Below, one piece after another: positions 1 to 11,000 of a stretch of DNA of 64,000 bases; the stretch's first letter is position 1, and every line of letters starts with the position of its first letter. The DNA comes from Chionis minor (Eukaryota > Chordata > Aves > Charadriiformes > Chionididae). Position numbers and translations under genes: made by a program. Below the pieces are notes generated by a model. It searched no databases, was not told the origin of the DNA, and saw nothing but the letters and a program-made list of their open reading frames with translations. The DNA is taken from positions 335,226-399,225 of the forward strand of contig VZSF01007297.1 of assembly GCA_013398295.1 (NCBI GenBank). Direction: 5' to 3'.

Positions 1-1353
1 GAACCTATGCAGCCGTAGGTAGCTGCATAGCATAGCATAGCTGCACAGCTCAAAATAGTGCTGCCTCCCCACATACTGGTCCTGCCTAGCATGGTTGTCC
101 TTCTCCACACTGCTCCCATATCTCGTAAAATGTGTGAACAGCCCCTACAAGAGTCAGAGCAAAGGCCCACGGTCACAGCACTGTCTTCCCAGCCGGGGCC
201 ACCCGGGGAACACAAAGCCTTTGCAGCAGTAATCCATCAGATCAGGGTCTTTCCGAGGCAGAGGTGGTGTCTTTGTGTTGAACAGCTCTTGATAAATTCT
301 CTTCTGCAAACTCTTCCCACTGCTTTGCAAGCCCATGAGCACATTGAGCAGCCAGTTTCCTGCAGCAAGGGAATCCATTCCCTCCTGATTGCCCACCGTG
401 TGTAACGGATCTCGCAGCCACTTGAGGGAAGGAGATACAGTCACCGTCTTTCAGCACAGCTATTCTGGAGCCCATACAGTTATTGGCCCCTTGTCCCAAG
501 CTGATGTGTGTCCCAGGCCAGCCTTCCAGAAAAAGATGGAGAGGAAGCTGCCTAGCACGCAGTACATAATCATTGCCCAAGGATCCCATTTGCAGGCTCC
601 TGCCAATCTCTGGTTACTCCAAGAGCTTGTCTCTAAAGATTCAGCCTGGTTGACCTTCCATTGTACAGACTGCTCTGAGCAGCACAGCTGCAGCCCAACC
701 TGATTGAAAGAAGAGGAAAATACCAGTGCTAATTGCAGTCCTTGTGATTCATTGTCTCTTAGAATGGGTGGTAAAGTCACCCAAGTGAAGGCAAGATGGG
801 GCAAGGATTTTCAAGGGAGGGAGATTGTTTCACACTGCTTTTTCATAAGCAAACACATAGCTTTGTCCCTACTGTCAAAAAGTCTGGCACTAAAAACACT
901 GAAATATTCTTGTGACTGAGTGGCAGCAAGCTGTAATTTACTGCTTTCCTGCTTCTTCTGCGTTCAAGAATTGCTTCACTTCTGAGAAGAAAGCTGTCAT
1001 TTGTCAGCCCCATGTAGTCCCAGCTTTCAGCCATCACATTTCCACGTTAAACTAGGCAAATTAATTCATTCCCCTCTTCCTATCTGCTCTCCAAAGCCAG
1101 TGTATTCCCAGGAACTGAGCGTCATCTTTTCACAGCAACATCATTATAAATTTTCTTTTTAAAGCCATGTAATGCGCATGTTCCTTTCAGCAAAAACCCA
1201 GATTGTTTCTGCTATTGCATCCACCTTCCTTAAATTGATTCAGAGAGACCTGTCTGTCTGCTGGCTCCTCACAAGCACCTTCCCCACACCCACGGATTTC
1301 CAGCCCTCCCATTGCAGCGTCTGGGTGGCTGCTAACAAAAGCTCTGCCTGGCT
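1..1353. other. TMEM275 3' flank or 3' UTR, no other gene recognised
   Basis: This stretch lies downstream of the TMEM275 stop codon on the minus strand, so its right part should be 3' UTR. I found no AATAAA (TTTATT on plus), so the end of the transcript cannot be placed. Open frames of about 100 codons on both strands between 58 and 804 overlap one another, lack recognisable domains and do not look like exons. The first 50 bases hold a short GCATA-type tandem repeat. Confidence 0.4.
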
Positions 1354-1902
1354 TTAGGACGCAGCCAGGTCCCTGGGCAAGTTGAGCTGTATTGCCTCTC
1401 CTCCTGTGGTGTACTTGGCCACCGGCCCATTGCCTTCCATGGTGAAGAGCTTGCAAGTTTTCGCGTTCTCATGAACCGGTGTGGACTTTTTCGAGGAGAT
1501 GGGAGAATTTGTGGGGCTCAGCTGAACAGCGGTGGTATCCTGCACCGTGTGCTCACTAGTTTCAATTTCAAAGGCTGTGTTGCCAGGTTTGATGAGCCCA
1601 ATGTTGGAACCTGGTTTGGATTTCCTGCCCCCATGAGCTGGGGGCCTCCGGCTGCAGATGCAGCAGGCACCGAAGAACGTGAAGGCCACCACCAGCAAGA
1701 TGGGTCCAATGATGATGGGAGGATTGTTCATGGGGAGGAAGGTCCCAAAGGCAAATGCTCCCACTAAAGTGATGTTGATCCCCGCTAGCATGATGCAAAG
1801 TCCACAAGCACAGCAGAGAGCAGGGGAGGGGAGGCCCTGAGGTCGTGTCTTTTTCTGAATGGGTTTCTGGGACAAAGAGGCGCTGCTCTTTTCACTGAAC
1901 AT
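1354..1902 (-). CDS. TMEM275: Transmembrane protein 275, two-pass membrane protein
   Basis: A single coding exon gives 182 residues. The ATG at 1902-1900 is chosen because the frame upstream has only a GTG (1938) and then an in-frame TAG within the same exon. The N-terminus is basic (residues 13-20). A first hydrophobic segment at about 28-56 opens with a cysteine cluster (CCACGLC, 30-36); a short Asn/Pro loop (57-62) follows; the second segment at about 63-83 ends in CCIC before Arg-Arg. The remaining ~97 residues are polar and rich in Ser, Thr and Pro, with VQDTTAVQLSP near residue 118, and are probably cytosolic. The name rests on my recall of the cysteine-rich first segment and the TTAVQLSP tail of mammalian TMEM275, and on MKNK1 lying upstream on the same strand as in human 1p33. 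The molecular function is unknown. Another small two-pass family remains possible. Confidence 0.75.
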   Translation of the reverse strand: MFSEKSSASLSQKPIQKKTRPQGLPSPALCCACGLCIMLAGINITLVGAFAFGTFLPMNNPPIIIGPILLVVAFTFFGACCICSRRPPAHGGRKSKPGSNIGLIKPGNTAFEIETSEHTVQDTTAVQLSPTNSPISSKKSTPVHENAKTCKLFTMEGNGPVAKYTTGGEAIQLNLPRDLAAS

Positions 1903-1993
1903 GTTGAGATGAGTCTCAGAGGTCACTTCAGTCTTCACGGTGTGTACACTGTGTTGAGAAGGCTAGCTCTGCTCTCTGGCTGCCTTGAAATCC
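1903..1993 (-). other. TMEM275: TMEM275 5' UTR part of the coding exon
   Basis: Read on minus, a pyrimidine-rich tract ending CTCTCCAG gives a good splice acceptor, with the exon starting at 1993. The 91 bases before the ATG contain an in-frame TAG, so this part is untranslated. It implies at least one noncoding exon further upstream. Confidence 0.6.
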
Positions 1994-4021
1994 CTGGAGA
2001 GGAACAGAAAAGCATGCAGCTGTTAGAGCAATGAACCAAAGGCAACTTTCCACCACCATTCATGGCGACCAGCATCTTCTCTGGGCTTGCTGGCACCAAC
2101 AACTAAGTACAAATCCAAGTCTACTCTCAAGTCTGGGCTCTCCCTGTCCATTGTGGTCACCTGCAGTCAGCCTCAGGCTGGAGCACTGCGCCCACTGTGC
2201 TCAATGCACTTTGCCATCCAGATGGATGAATCCAAGTGAATCTGAGAATGTGATGGCCCAGAGCCTATGCTTGGCTCTACCTAGAGTCTGAGCCACAGTG
2301 CAGCATTGCAGCAGTGTGGCTGGACAGACAGACCCACATCATGAGCTCAGATATTTCACACTTGGGTTTGAGACCTGCTGCATACATCTCTTGATGCTCC
2401 CTCTACTCCATCCACCCTTTGCTTAAAATGCAGGCTCTTCAGGACAGGCAATATGTCCTACTGCTCATTTGGGCAGTAGCGGGTCTCACAACGTTTGTCA
2501 TCACCCACACAACAACTGCCCAAAATACGAACAGATCCCAGTACTACTCTGAACATCCCTCACTGCAATATGAGTGCAATCTGTTCTTGGACAGGTAAAG
2601 GTCCCAAATTATACCAGGAAGTGGGACTATTTGCTCTACATCTCAGTTGTCCAGTAATTGAAACTAGTGATCCAGGTTGCCTTTCTAGCCAGTGGAGAAT
2701 AAAAGGCCGCAGAAAATGATCCAGAACATCCCAAAAAGATGTCCACAATGGGGGTCTGAGCTGACTACAGAGGGAACCTCGGAGATGACTTCAGCAGTTG
2801 ATGCTTAGATGCTCAGTGAGACAAACTCCATCCATAGACACTGAAGGACTTGCCATCAGTCACAGAAGTCTATGACAAAATGGAGCAAGTGTGGGTGCTC
2901 AGCCTGCTAGACCACACTTCCTACCATGCCTCACATCACGTTCGGCATGATCACAAGAGATCCCGTAGATTGGGGCAGGGAAGCTTGTTTTCCTCAGCAA
3001 CTGTGAAACGAAACTTGTACAAGGTTCATGCACAAGCAGCAGCTGCTCCTGGATGGACACTCACAGAAACTGAGATGATGGAGCTGGAAAAGAGCCTGGG
3101 GACCTGCCTAGGACCCAAGGCAGGAACACATACCCCTGACTGACAACAGCAGCTTCTCCATGGAGAAGATTATTGGATGTGATAAGAGCTGGCTTTGTGT
3201 TAGCTGTATTTTGCTGGGAAGCCAAATTGCCAGAAGGCAAATTACCAGCAGTTTGCTGGCGATGCCTTTGATTTTACAGGCAGGAGAGCATTTCTCTTCC
3301 CAGCCAGATTGCAAACAATAGCCGTATGCTCTCTCCTACTCCCCTGCCTGGCTCCCTACCTTCTTCCCTCCTCTGCTTTCAAAAGGGTTGCAGGGGAAAA
3401 ACTGGTACCCTATAGGTTTTTACTGCAAGAGCCAAGAATCACTATTGTGCTATTAACACTCTGAAGCCACTGAATTAAAAAAAAAGTAAATCAAAAAAAC
3501 CCCAAAACCAAACCATCACACATCACCCATCTCCCTGAAATATGCCAGAGGGATCAGCCGGGCATTTTCAACACGTTTCCTAGGTTATAAAATTTTTCCG
3601 CACCTCCAGCTGAGGCAAAGCTCTCTGCTGCTCTATCGAGTGTCATCTCTCATTTCCTTGGCTTGGGCTTTTGTTTAGACCTGAATGAAGTGCAGCAGTG
3701 AACTTTCAGTGAAGTTCCTATTCAGTGAGACATCAGCTGGAGTTGACAGGGACAGGCATAAGGAAGGATTAAATCCTTCCTCATCTGGGGATGCCTCACT
3801 GGAGAGGTGTCTCTCTGCAGGCAAAGATTTTTCAGGAGAACTGAGAGCATGTGTGATAAGAAAGGGCATTTTCTCCATTAGCCAGGATAACATCTATGCA
3901 TGTTTCTCCAGCAGTGTTGTTTTGTTCTGCCTGGGAACCCTGGCACCCTGATGTGAGCTGGAACCCTGATTCTGCCTCCTTCACCAGCCCTGCACCAGCA
4001 GCAGAACATGGTTATGGACTT

Positions 4022-4024
<3 letters not shown>

Positions 4025-4065
<41 letters not shown>
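4025..4065. repeat. (CA)n microsatellite
   Basis: An uninterrupted CA dinucleotide run of 41 bases. Its length makes it a likely polymorphic locus. Confidence 0.97.
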
Positions 4066-4067
<2 letters not shown>

Positions 4068-6906
4068 TCCTCATACAGATGCTGGTCTGAATCTTTGGTG
4101 GGCTGCAGATACCCCAGAGGGGCTCTTCCCTCAATTTGCCCTATACCTTCCCGCTGCAAAGTATTTGGCAGGGAACCGCGTGGCTCCTCGTGGTTAAATC
4201 ATACCACAGATTCACTCCACCAGGTTTCTCCCTCCTGAATCCTCAGCACTCACCTGCTTCCACCCTGCAAGAATTCCCTCTCCTGGGAGAGCCAGGCAGT
4301 TATCACAGCTGCTGGGCTCTAGCATGATGGAGAAACAAGCCAGCTGCCTCTGCTCCTAGGCAAGGCGGAGAGCAGAGGTCATGCTCCCACTGAGATTTTC
4401 CAGAGGAGCTTCAACCTGTTGCCCGTCACATCTGTCAGTGGTCACCTGTAGTCAATCCAAAGAGACCATGCTGGTTTCTGGCTGCTTTCACAGCTGCAGT
4501 GGTATCACCCTGCACAGTCCCTGGTAGCTCATTTTTTCTGCCTGGCAATTTTTGTTCATCGTTACAGCTCCGTGAGCATACAGGGTTAAGCTCGGGCAAA
4601 ATCCTCACCAGACCTCCCCAGGCTGTAACAAGGGAAGAGGGAGACAAGAGGGCTTGTTCAGGTACCATTGGCAATGGTAAATCAGGGCCGCCCATCCAAG
4701 GACAGCTCATCCCAACAGGTAAAAGAGAACCACAAATCCACTCTGGAAGGATAAATGACATGTGAGAATGATCCAGCTGGACTCAGGGTGGGTAGTAACC
4801 ATCATCTTGCCAGGCATTCATGGCCACTTTCCAGAAGGAGAGGAGATGAGATCTACAGTACAGAAATAGGTAGGTGGCACATGAGGATGGAGACCTCTCA
4901 CCCCGCAGCTTGGCTGGAGGAGGCACTGGCTGCTCCTTGGGCCACCCTAGGACAGGCAGACAGCTCCCAGGTTGTGCCAAGGGGCCGGTCAGGCAAAGGC
5001 AGGTACCTGCCTCCTGGCAAGTGAAGAGGGAAGAAAGGAAGTTTGCAAATAAACTGCTTTGGCTGAAGCAGTGGTGAGTAGCTTGCCAGGAGTCATCATC
5101 CTAGGAGGTCTGTTGGGTTGGGTGTCTGGGAGCACATCAGTACCAGCTTGCACAAAAAGTCAGATACTAGGGCAAGCAGTGTGGGCAGTAGGGCAGGCAA
5201 AACCCAGGGTCCTGGACCTCCTCAGATACACCCGTGACTGTGAAACGTGCATCTGTCAGTTCAAAGGGCCAGAACCAACACAAGGGCCATGACACTACCC
5301 AAAAATTGAAGCCGTAACATGAATCTCAGGGTTTGTGTTGCATACCCTTAAGTGAGGAGTAAAAGAACCAAGGGGTGACTGAGGGAGCAAGCCACCAAAC
5401 CTGCTGAGATGGCATCAAAGAAAAGCATAGGGACCCAAATCCACCTCATTCACGTTATATATGTGGAGATAGACCCAGAGCCATGGAACAGAGCTAGCTG
5501 GGGTGGTCAAAAATAGAGACGGGGTTGAGACCTCATTTAAATTGCATGAGCAATTCTAGGGCTTGTCACACCCTTTCTATAGCTGCACGATAAGGGTTCT
5601 GGACATGCTATGTGCAAGACAAAGCTTCTTCCCCATCCTCTTTGCTTGGAGCACCTACATGGAGTAACAGACCTTTCCCAGCAGAAAGCAGTGGAATCAT
5701 TGGAGAATCTAGGGGGAACCCTGCCTCCAGTGGGAATGTCTCCCATCAGCTTGGGGGTAGAAGACCTTGGACGACAGCACCATCACAGAGCTAGGATGTG
5801 ACCTGCACACGCACACAGGGTAACCAACAGTACATAGAAGACAGTGTGTTTGGAGTGGGAACATTCAGGAAGTGGATCACTGTTTACTCTTGTCTTGATC
5901 TCCATATAAAACATCAGGGATTATACACAGGTGATTCCTATTGGAAAACCAGATGAAATGGGAATAAGAAAGCCAAGAGAGCAGTGGAGGATAAAGGAAA
6001 ACACAAATGAAAGCCACAGAGTGCCTTGCACCATCCTCTACCTGATAAGACCCTGCAACAACACAAAGTCCATCTTTATTCTGTTTGCCATGTACAACAG
6101 AAGCATCGTTGTTCTCCTGTCATCTCTGAGAGCACAGGCTGATGCTGTGGGGAGACAGGTCCCTCTCCATCCCCTTTGCAGTCACAAGAACTCACTGATG
6201 GGGGTGAGCTCCCACTGCTGACCTGCCTGAGGATATCTGGCAGCTTTTACATTCCACTTCAGCCAAGTTAATGGGTTCGAAAATGAGCGACTTTCCAGCT
6301 AAATTATCCTGTCCATAATGACCAACTTCTCCTCCATCAGGAGGGGAAAAAGTTCTCTTTGGGCTTTCTGTATGAAACAGGTTCTTTTCCTATTGGTTAG
6401 AGTTTAGGTTTCTTCTCCAGACAACATTTCAGCCTGAAATGCATTACTGCGAGCACTGCTACACACACCAAAAAAGCTGCATATCCAAGCTAGAGTGATG
6501 GAAATCCAGAGGCTGTAATGATTCCTTCCAGGGGAATATCCATCCCTCCCTACATTCTCAGGGGGACAGAGACTTTCATTCACAGCTCTGAGAGTTCCTA
6601 GAGCTCGAAGGGCATACTGACATATTCAGCCAGCATTTTAGGAGCATCGTTTAAAGCCATACCAGCAGCACCAGCAACATGCACAGCTAAGCGTGCTTCC
6701 CTCTTAGTTGTAGCGGGGGGGATCGAGCTGTCATCCTTTCACACAGCCTCACCGCAGCAGCAGCACAGCCAAAATATTTGACAGACCCCCAGATGAGTCT
6801 CCTTTCTAGAGGTGTGATGGCACAGGGAAATAATGACAGTGATCAGCGAACAGAAATTGCAGTGAGACAGCTATAACCACCCCCCGCACACAGACAGACT
6901 CACAAA

Positions 6907-6921
6907 CACACACACACACAC
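6907..6921. repeat. Short (CA)n run
   Basis: A 15-base CA run that continues a slightly imperfect CA-rich stretch starting at about 6889. Confidence 0.85.
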
Positions 6922-7031
6922 CCTTCAGCTGTCAGGAGAGAAGCACAAGACTTTTCGGCTGGGCAAAGTGCTGGGAAACTCTCCGGCAGGGCCAGAGAGA
7001 GCCTGGGTGTCTGGAAGGGGAGGACACTTAC

Positions 7032-7398
7032 CTGGGCTGGAGCGTGGCGCCGGGAAGGGCGATGGAGAGAGGGTCTCTCCTTCACCCTTCAGTGGGGGAT
7101 GACAAAGCCATGGCTAGTCCCAGCAGGGCCGGGGCTGGAAGCCCAGCTGTGCGCCAGGAGGAGATGGATCTCACATGCCTCCTCCCCTCACTTCACCCAG
7201 CTCGGGAAACTTTGCTCCGTTGCCAGGCGAGCCCCGGGGCAGCCGCCGGGAGCGCCCAGCGGGCTCTGTGCGAGCTCGGCCGCCTTCTCCCCACTTTCCT
7301 CCTTCCCCTCGGAGGGTGATGTCCTTCTCCTTAGGCAGAAGGGGGTTCAGACGCAGCATCGCTGCACCGCCGCATCCTCTCCTGCCTCCACCACCGCC
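7032..7398 (-). other. TMEM275: Candidate first noncoding exon of TMEM275
   Basis: Reading minus, a perfect donor CAG|GTAAGT follows base 7032, directly at the edge of GC-rich sequence. This suits the 3' end of a CpG-island first exon. The 5' end (transcription start) is not visible and may lie in this stretch, in the assembly gap or beyond it; 7398 is only the gap edge. Assignment to TMEM275 follows from strand and position. Confidence 0.45.
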
Positions 7399-7776
7399 NN
7401 NNNNNNNNNNNNNNNNNNNNNNNNNNNNNNNNNNNNNNNNNNNNNNNNNNNNNNNNNNNNNNNNNNNNNNNNNNNNNNNNNNNNNNNNNNNNNNNNNNNN
7501 NNNNNNNNNNNNNNNNNNNNNNNNNNNNNNNNNNNNNNNNNNNNNNNNNNNNNNNNNNNNNNNNNNNNNNNNNNNNNNNNNNNNNNNNNNNNNNNNNNNN
7601 NNNNNNNNNNNNNNNNNNNNNNNNNNNNNNNNNNNNNNNNNNNNNNNNNNNNNNNNNNNNNNNNNNNNNNNNNNNNNNNNNNNNNNNNNNNNNNNNNNNN
7701 NNNNNNNNNNNNNNNNNNNNNNNNNNNNNNNNNNNNNNNNNNNNNNNNNNNNNNNNNNNNNNNNNNNNNNNNNNNN
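7399..7776. other. Assembly gap (378 N)
   Basis: A run of N inside the GC-rich island. GC-rich bird promoters often fail to sequence or assemble, which fits the flanking composition. Confidence 0.99.
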
Positions 7777-8060
7777 TTCCTTTTCTACTTCAAGGCTGCA
7801 GCTCCCGCCCCCTTCAGCTGACAGAGGTGCCCGGAGCAGAACAGCCCCTTTCCTCCCCCGCCCCGGGGGGAGAGGAAAAACCCCGCAGCGGGTCTCCGCC
7901 GAGGGGCAGCCCCAGCTCCAGCCCCGCTCCGGCGCCCCCGGGGCGGGGAACAAAGCGCCCGGTCGCACGGGGAGAGGAGGGGAAAACCACCGCCAAATGC
8001 CAAGGAACAAGATGCAGGCTCTCCGCTTGCTGCAGGGAGGCAGGGATCTCTGACACACAA

Positions 8061-11000
8061 GAGGTTTGAAACGTGGGTTATGAATAAAAATTAAAAAAAA
8101 AATAAAAAATACAACTAGTGTCCAGGTGCCTTTGGATGCTGGAGGGATGCAGGAGCGACTCCTCACTGGGCGGTCGGCAGTGAGGGCTGCTGAGACAGGA
8201 CCTCCCAGAGGTGGAAGCGTTCCGAGTGTGGGAGCTGGCAAATCCCCCCCAAAAAGGCCCTCAGATGCAAAACTAATGTTTTAACGTGGCGATCAGATCT
8301 CAGGCTCGCTTAAAGGTACTTGCTCTAAAAACATGCCTGGTGCTAGACCCTGTTGCAAGCCCAGCCAGCATCTCAGCTCCCCTGTTTAGAAGCCAATCGC
8401 CGTCTGTTTGCAGAGTTGGTGACTTGCAAACCGCAAGTTATGCACTGGATGGAGCATGGGTAATCCTTCAACAGCTTAAGCGGTGCTGACACTCGCATGC
8501 CCTCATCTGCGCTCCGTGCCCACGCTGCTGTAACCAGCCTGGATGCTGCCAGTGACAACTGAACAGAGGCATTTCTCCAGCTTCTTGCAGAAGAAGCCTA
8601 TACGCGTCGGGCTGGAGCTGACTGAACATGAATCATGCTCCCCTCTTTTTTAAATGTTTGCTTTCATGGTCGAGAGAGAGAGAGAGAGGAGAAAGGTAAC
8701 ACAGAGATGGTGAAAAAAACAAAGGCCAAAGAGAGAAATCGCTGAAGAGGAATGAACACTTACTTCCCTCTATTCTCTAGGCACTGCTCCAGCCTGAGTA
8801 TTCTTAATATGGCAGCATCCTCTACTGCATCATGTTGCATTTCACCTTACAGGTCATCCTAGAAATTCAGGCAAAAACCAGCTTTGCAGAAAGGAGGTAA
8901 TTCCCTGCTGAGGAAGACAATTCTGTTTTCTCCTTAGCTTGGGTAATGCTAACAGCACACTGCATGACTTGAACAAGAGGGCAGGAGGGTGTCAGAAAAG
9001 CTGCGCTGATCAGATATGTTGGCTGCCTGAGCTTCAAGAAAGAAATAATTGGGAAATCTCATTTCAGGCCTTTCCAGAGATGCAGCGTCTCCTCTAGGGA
9101 TTCCCTGGCCCTGTAACATGAGATTCAAAATGGCTCAGTGTACTCATCCCTGTCAGAAAAGGGATGGGAGAGCTCACAATGGAAGCTTTTCCGTAGAAGA
9201 TGTCCATGTGGCACATCTAGGAGAGAGTGTTCCACATGTGGCAGAACTGGTGTGTAGCGTTTGCTGACTGTTGCTGGGTAGAAACCAGCGTGGTTGAACT
9301 CATTCTTGGTGTGGCTCAACGGAAACAGCCCTATAAGCCATGTTTATTTAGGAACAGTGGCTGTCAGAGGGAAAGAGGCTGCCGGGGTCATTTAAGTCCC
9401 CTGTTACCACGTTGTATAATAACATTCATAAAGTGCTCAAGCTCCAAAGGGGCTCAATTAATACCGAATGACCTGTGAGCTGTTCCCTAATTGCACAAGG
9501 CAGTGATGAAGAGGCTGCGCCCGCTTCAGGTTGGCTGTTGCATGACTCTCCATCACACTTTCTGCTTAATGGCCCATAAACCCAATAAAAAGGCTTTACT
9601 GAAACATTACATATTTAGGGCTCCACTAAAGCAACAATTCTGAGTTTCGCATATGTGGCCCTGACAGCCTGGGAGACTGCGTTCATGTGATTAAAACAAC
9701 TGCTAATTCAAAAATTAAAATTAAAAGCTAGATTTCCCACTGGTATAAATCAGAGCAGACTCATTGCCTTGTAGAACTTTGATAGCGCATGAACGCTCAT
9801 GATTTGCCAAGGGGCTTCTGCCAGAATGATGGCTCCTAATTTCAAACTTTCCAGGAACTGGGAAGCCCTGCCTTCCTTAGAGGCAAGATCCTAACCCTCA
9901 GCTGACTAGAGCTGGTATTCCTCTGGGAGAAGCTGTTTGTTCCCAGCTTCCGTTGGATTCAGAAATCAGCTCAAGTCAGAAATTTCTGAATGAGAGGCAA
10001 AATTGCCTGCCTGCCTTTTCCCATTGACAGTTCCTGAGTTGTTTATATAACTAAGAAATCCAGCTCAAGCGCTCTTGCACCCACAAAGGCTAGGCTTCAG
10101 TGTCACCACCTCCTGCTCTGAAGCAGGTCAGGATGGTGACTACCACATATGAAGCCCTTTGACACCATGCTGCTTTTGCGTGGTTTCTTTCTGCAAGAAT
10201 AACTGGGAAAAAAAGGTGGGAAGGGTAAGGATGATCCATGCTTTCACAGAGGTTTCAAAGGATTTTTGTTGGGACTAACACTGAAGTGAAAGCACATGAG
10301 CAGCATCCATGCTTAGGAGAAGAGCAGCATGCCAACAGCCCAGCTCCTCAGCATGACAGGGCTAAAAAGCAGCAGGCCGTGATGCTGCCCGCTGAACCAT
10401 ACCCATCACACAAGGAGCGAGTGGGAGACAAAGAACGCCTGGAAGTTTATGGTCCAATAAGATCATTAGACAAAGGTCACTGCAGAAACGTCCCCCTGCA
10501 GATTTCCACAAGGTCTCCAGAACTGGCAGCTCTCGGTGCATTTGCGTTTTAATTGCCTCTTAAGGGAAGGAAATGCCAGACTGAACCTGCTGTTTCTCCA
10601 AACCAATTCTAAATGCCACTACGTCTGACTGAAAGTTTGCACTAGAGCAGGATGTGGCTCTGTCTCATGGCTCTGTGCTGGCTCTGGCAATTCAGACGAG
10701 GGCAAGGCCAATTTCTGCAGCAATGTTTACCCATCTATAACATCAAGCACAGAAAGAAGGAGGTAAAAAAAGAAATTAGTATTTGTCATTCCTAGAGGCA
10801 GCTGTCAAATTACTGTGCAGGAGATTTAAACCCACGAAGGAGACACCTCCTTGTACAGCGTGTAATTAAAATCACAGGACTCCAGCGTGGAGAACAACAG
10901 TATTAATGTGCTCAGTCCCAGAACACAGACGCAACTGGACTTGTCAAACACAACAGACCAGCTGCAGCATCCGGCTCACAATGTCCCTACATTTCTGATC

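Larger units (their letters stand above)
1994..7031 (-). other. TMEM275: Inferred TMEM275 5' UTR intron
   Basis: The intron is bounded on minus by the acceptor at 1994-1995 and a consensus donor at 7031-7030. Inside I see a (CA)n microsatellite at 4025-4065 and a second short CA run at 6907-6921, but no convincing coding exon. The pairing of these two splice sites is inference: each site is clear, the link is not proven. Confidence 0.45.
6990..8060. promoter_or_regulatory. GC-rich CpG-island-like region, probable TMEM275 promoter
   Basis: This is the only long GC-rich stretch in the window, rich in CpG and in C/G homopolymer runs, and interrupted by the gap. The GC-rich sequence continues on the far side (7777-8060), then gives way to A-rich DNA at about 8080. 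Such islands usually mark promoters. The consensus minus-strand donor at its left edge supports transcription toward TMEM275. Long frames read across the gap are artefacts of translating N. Confidence 0.5.

Noticed and set aside
58..804. Overlapping open frames of 96-115 codons on both strands
   Set aside because: They overlap each other in several frames, have no domain, no supporting splice pattern and ordinary composition.
1471..1840. Open frames opposite and inside TMEM275
   Set aside because: Shadow frames of the TMEM275 coding exon.
7099..8241. Long open frames (240-356 codons) through the GC-rich island
   Set aside because: Most of their length is N; the rest is GC-rich sequence that lacks stops by composition.
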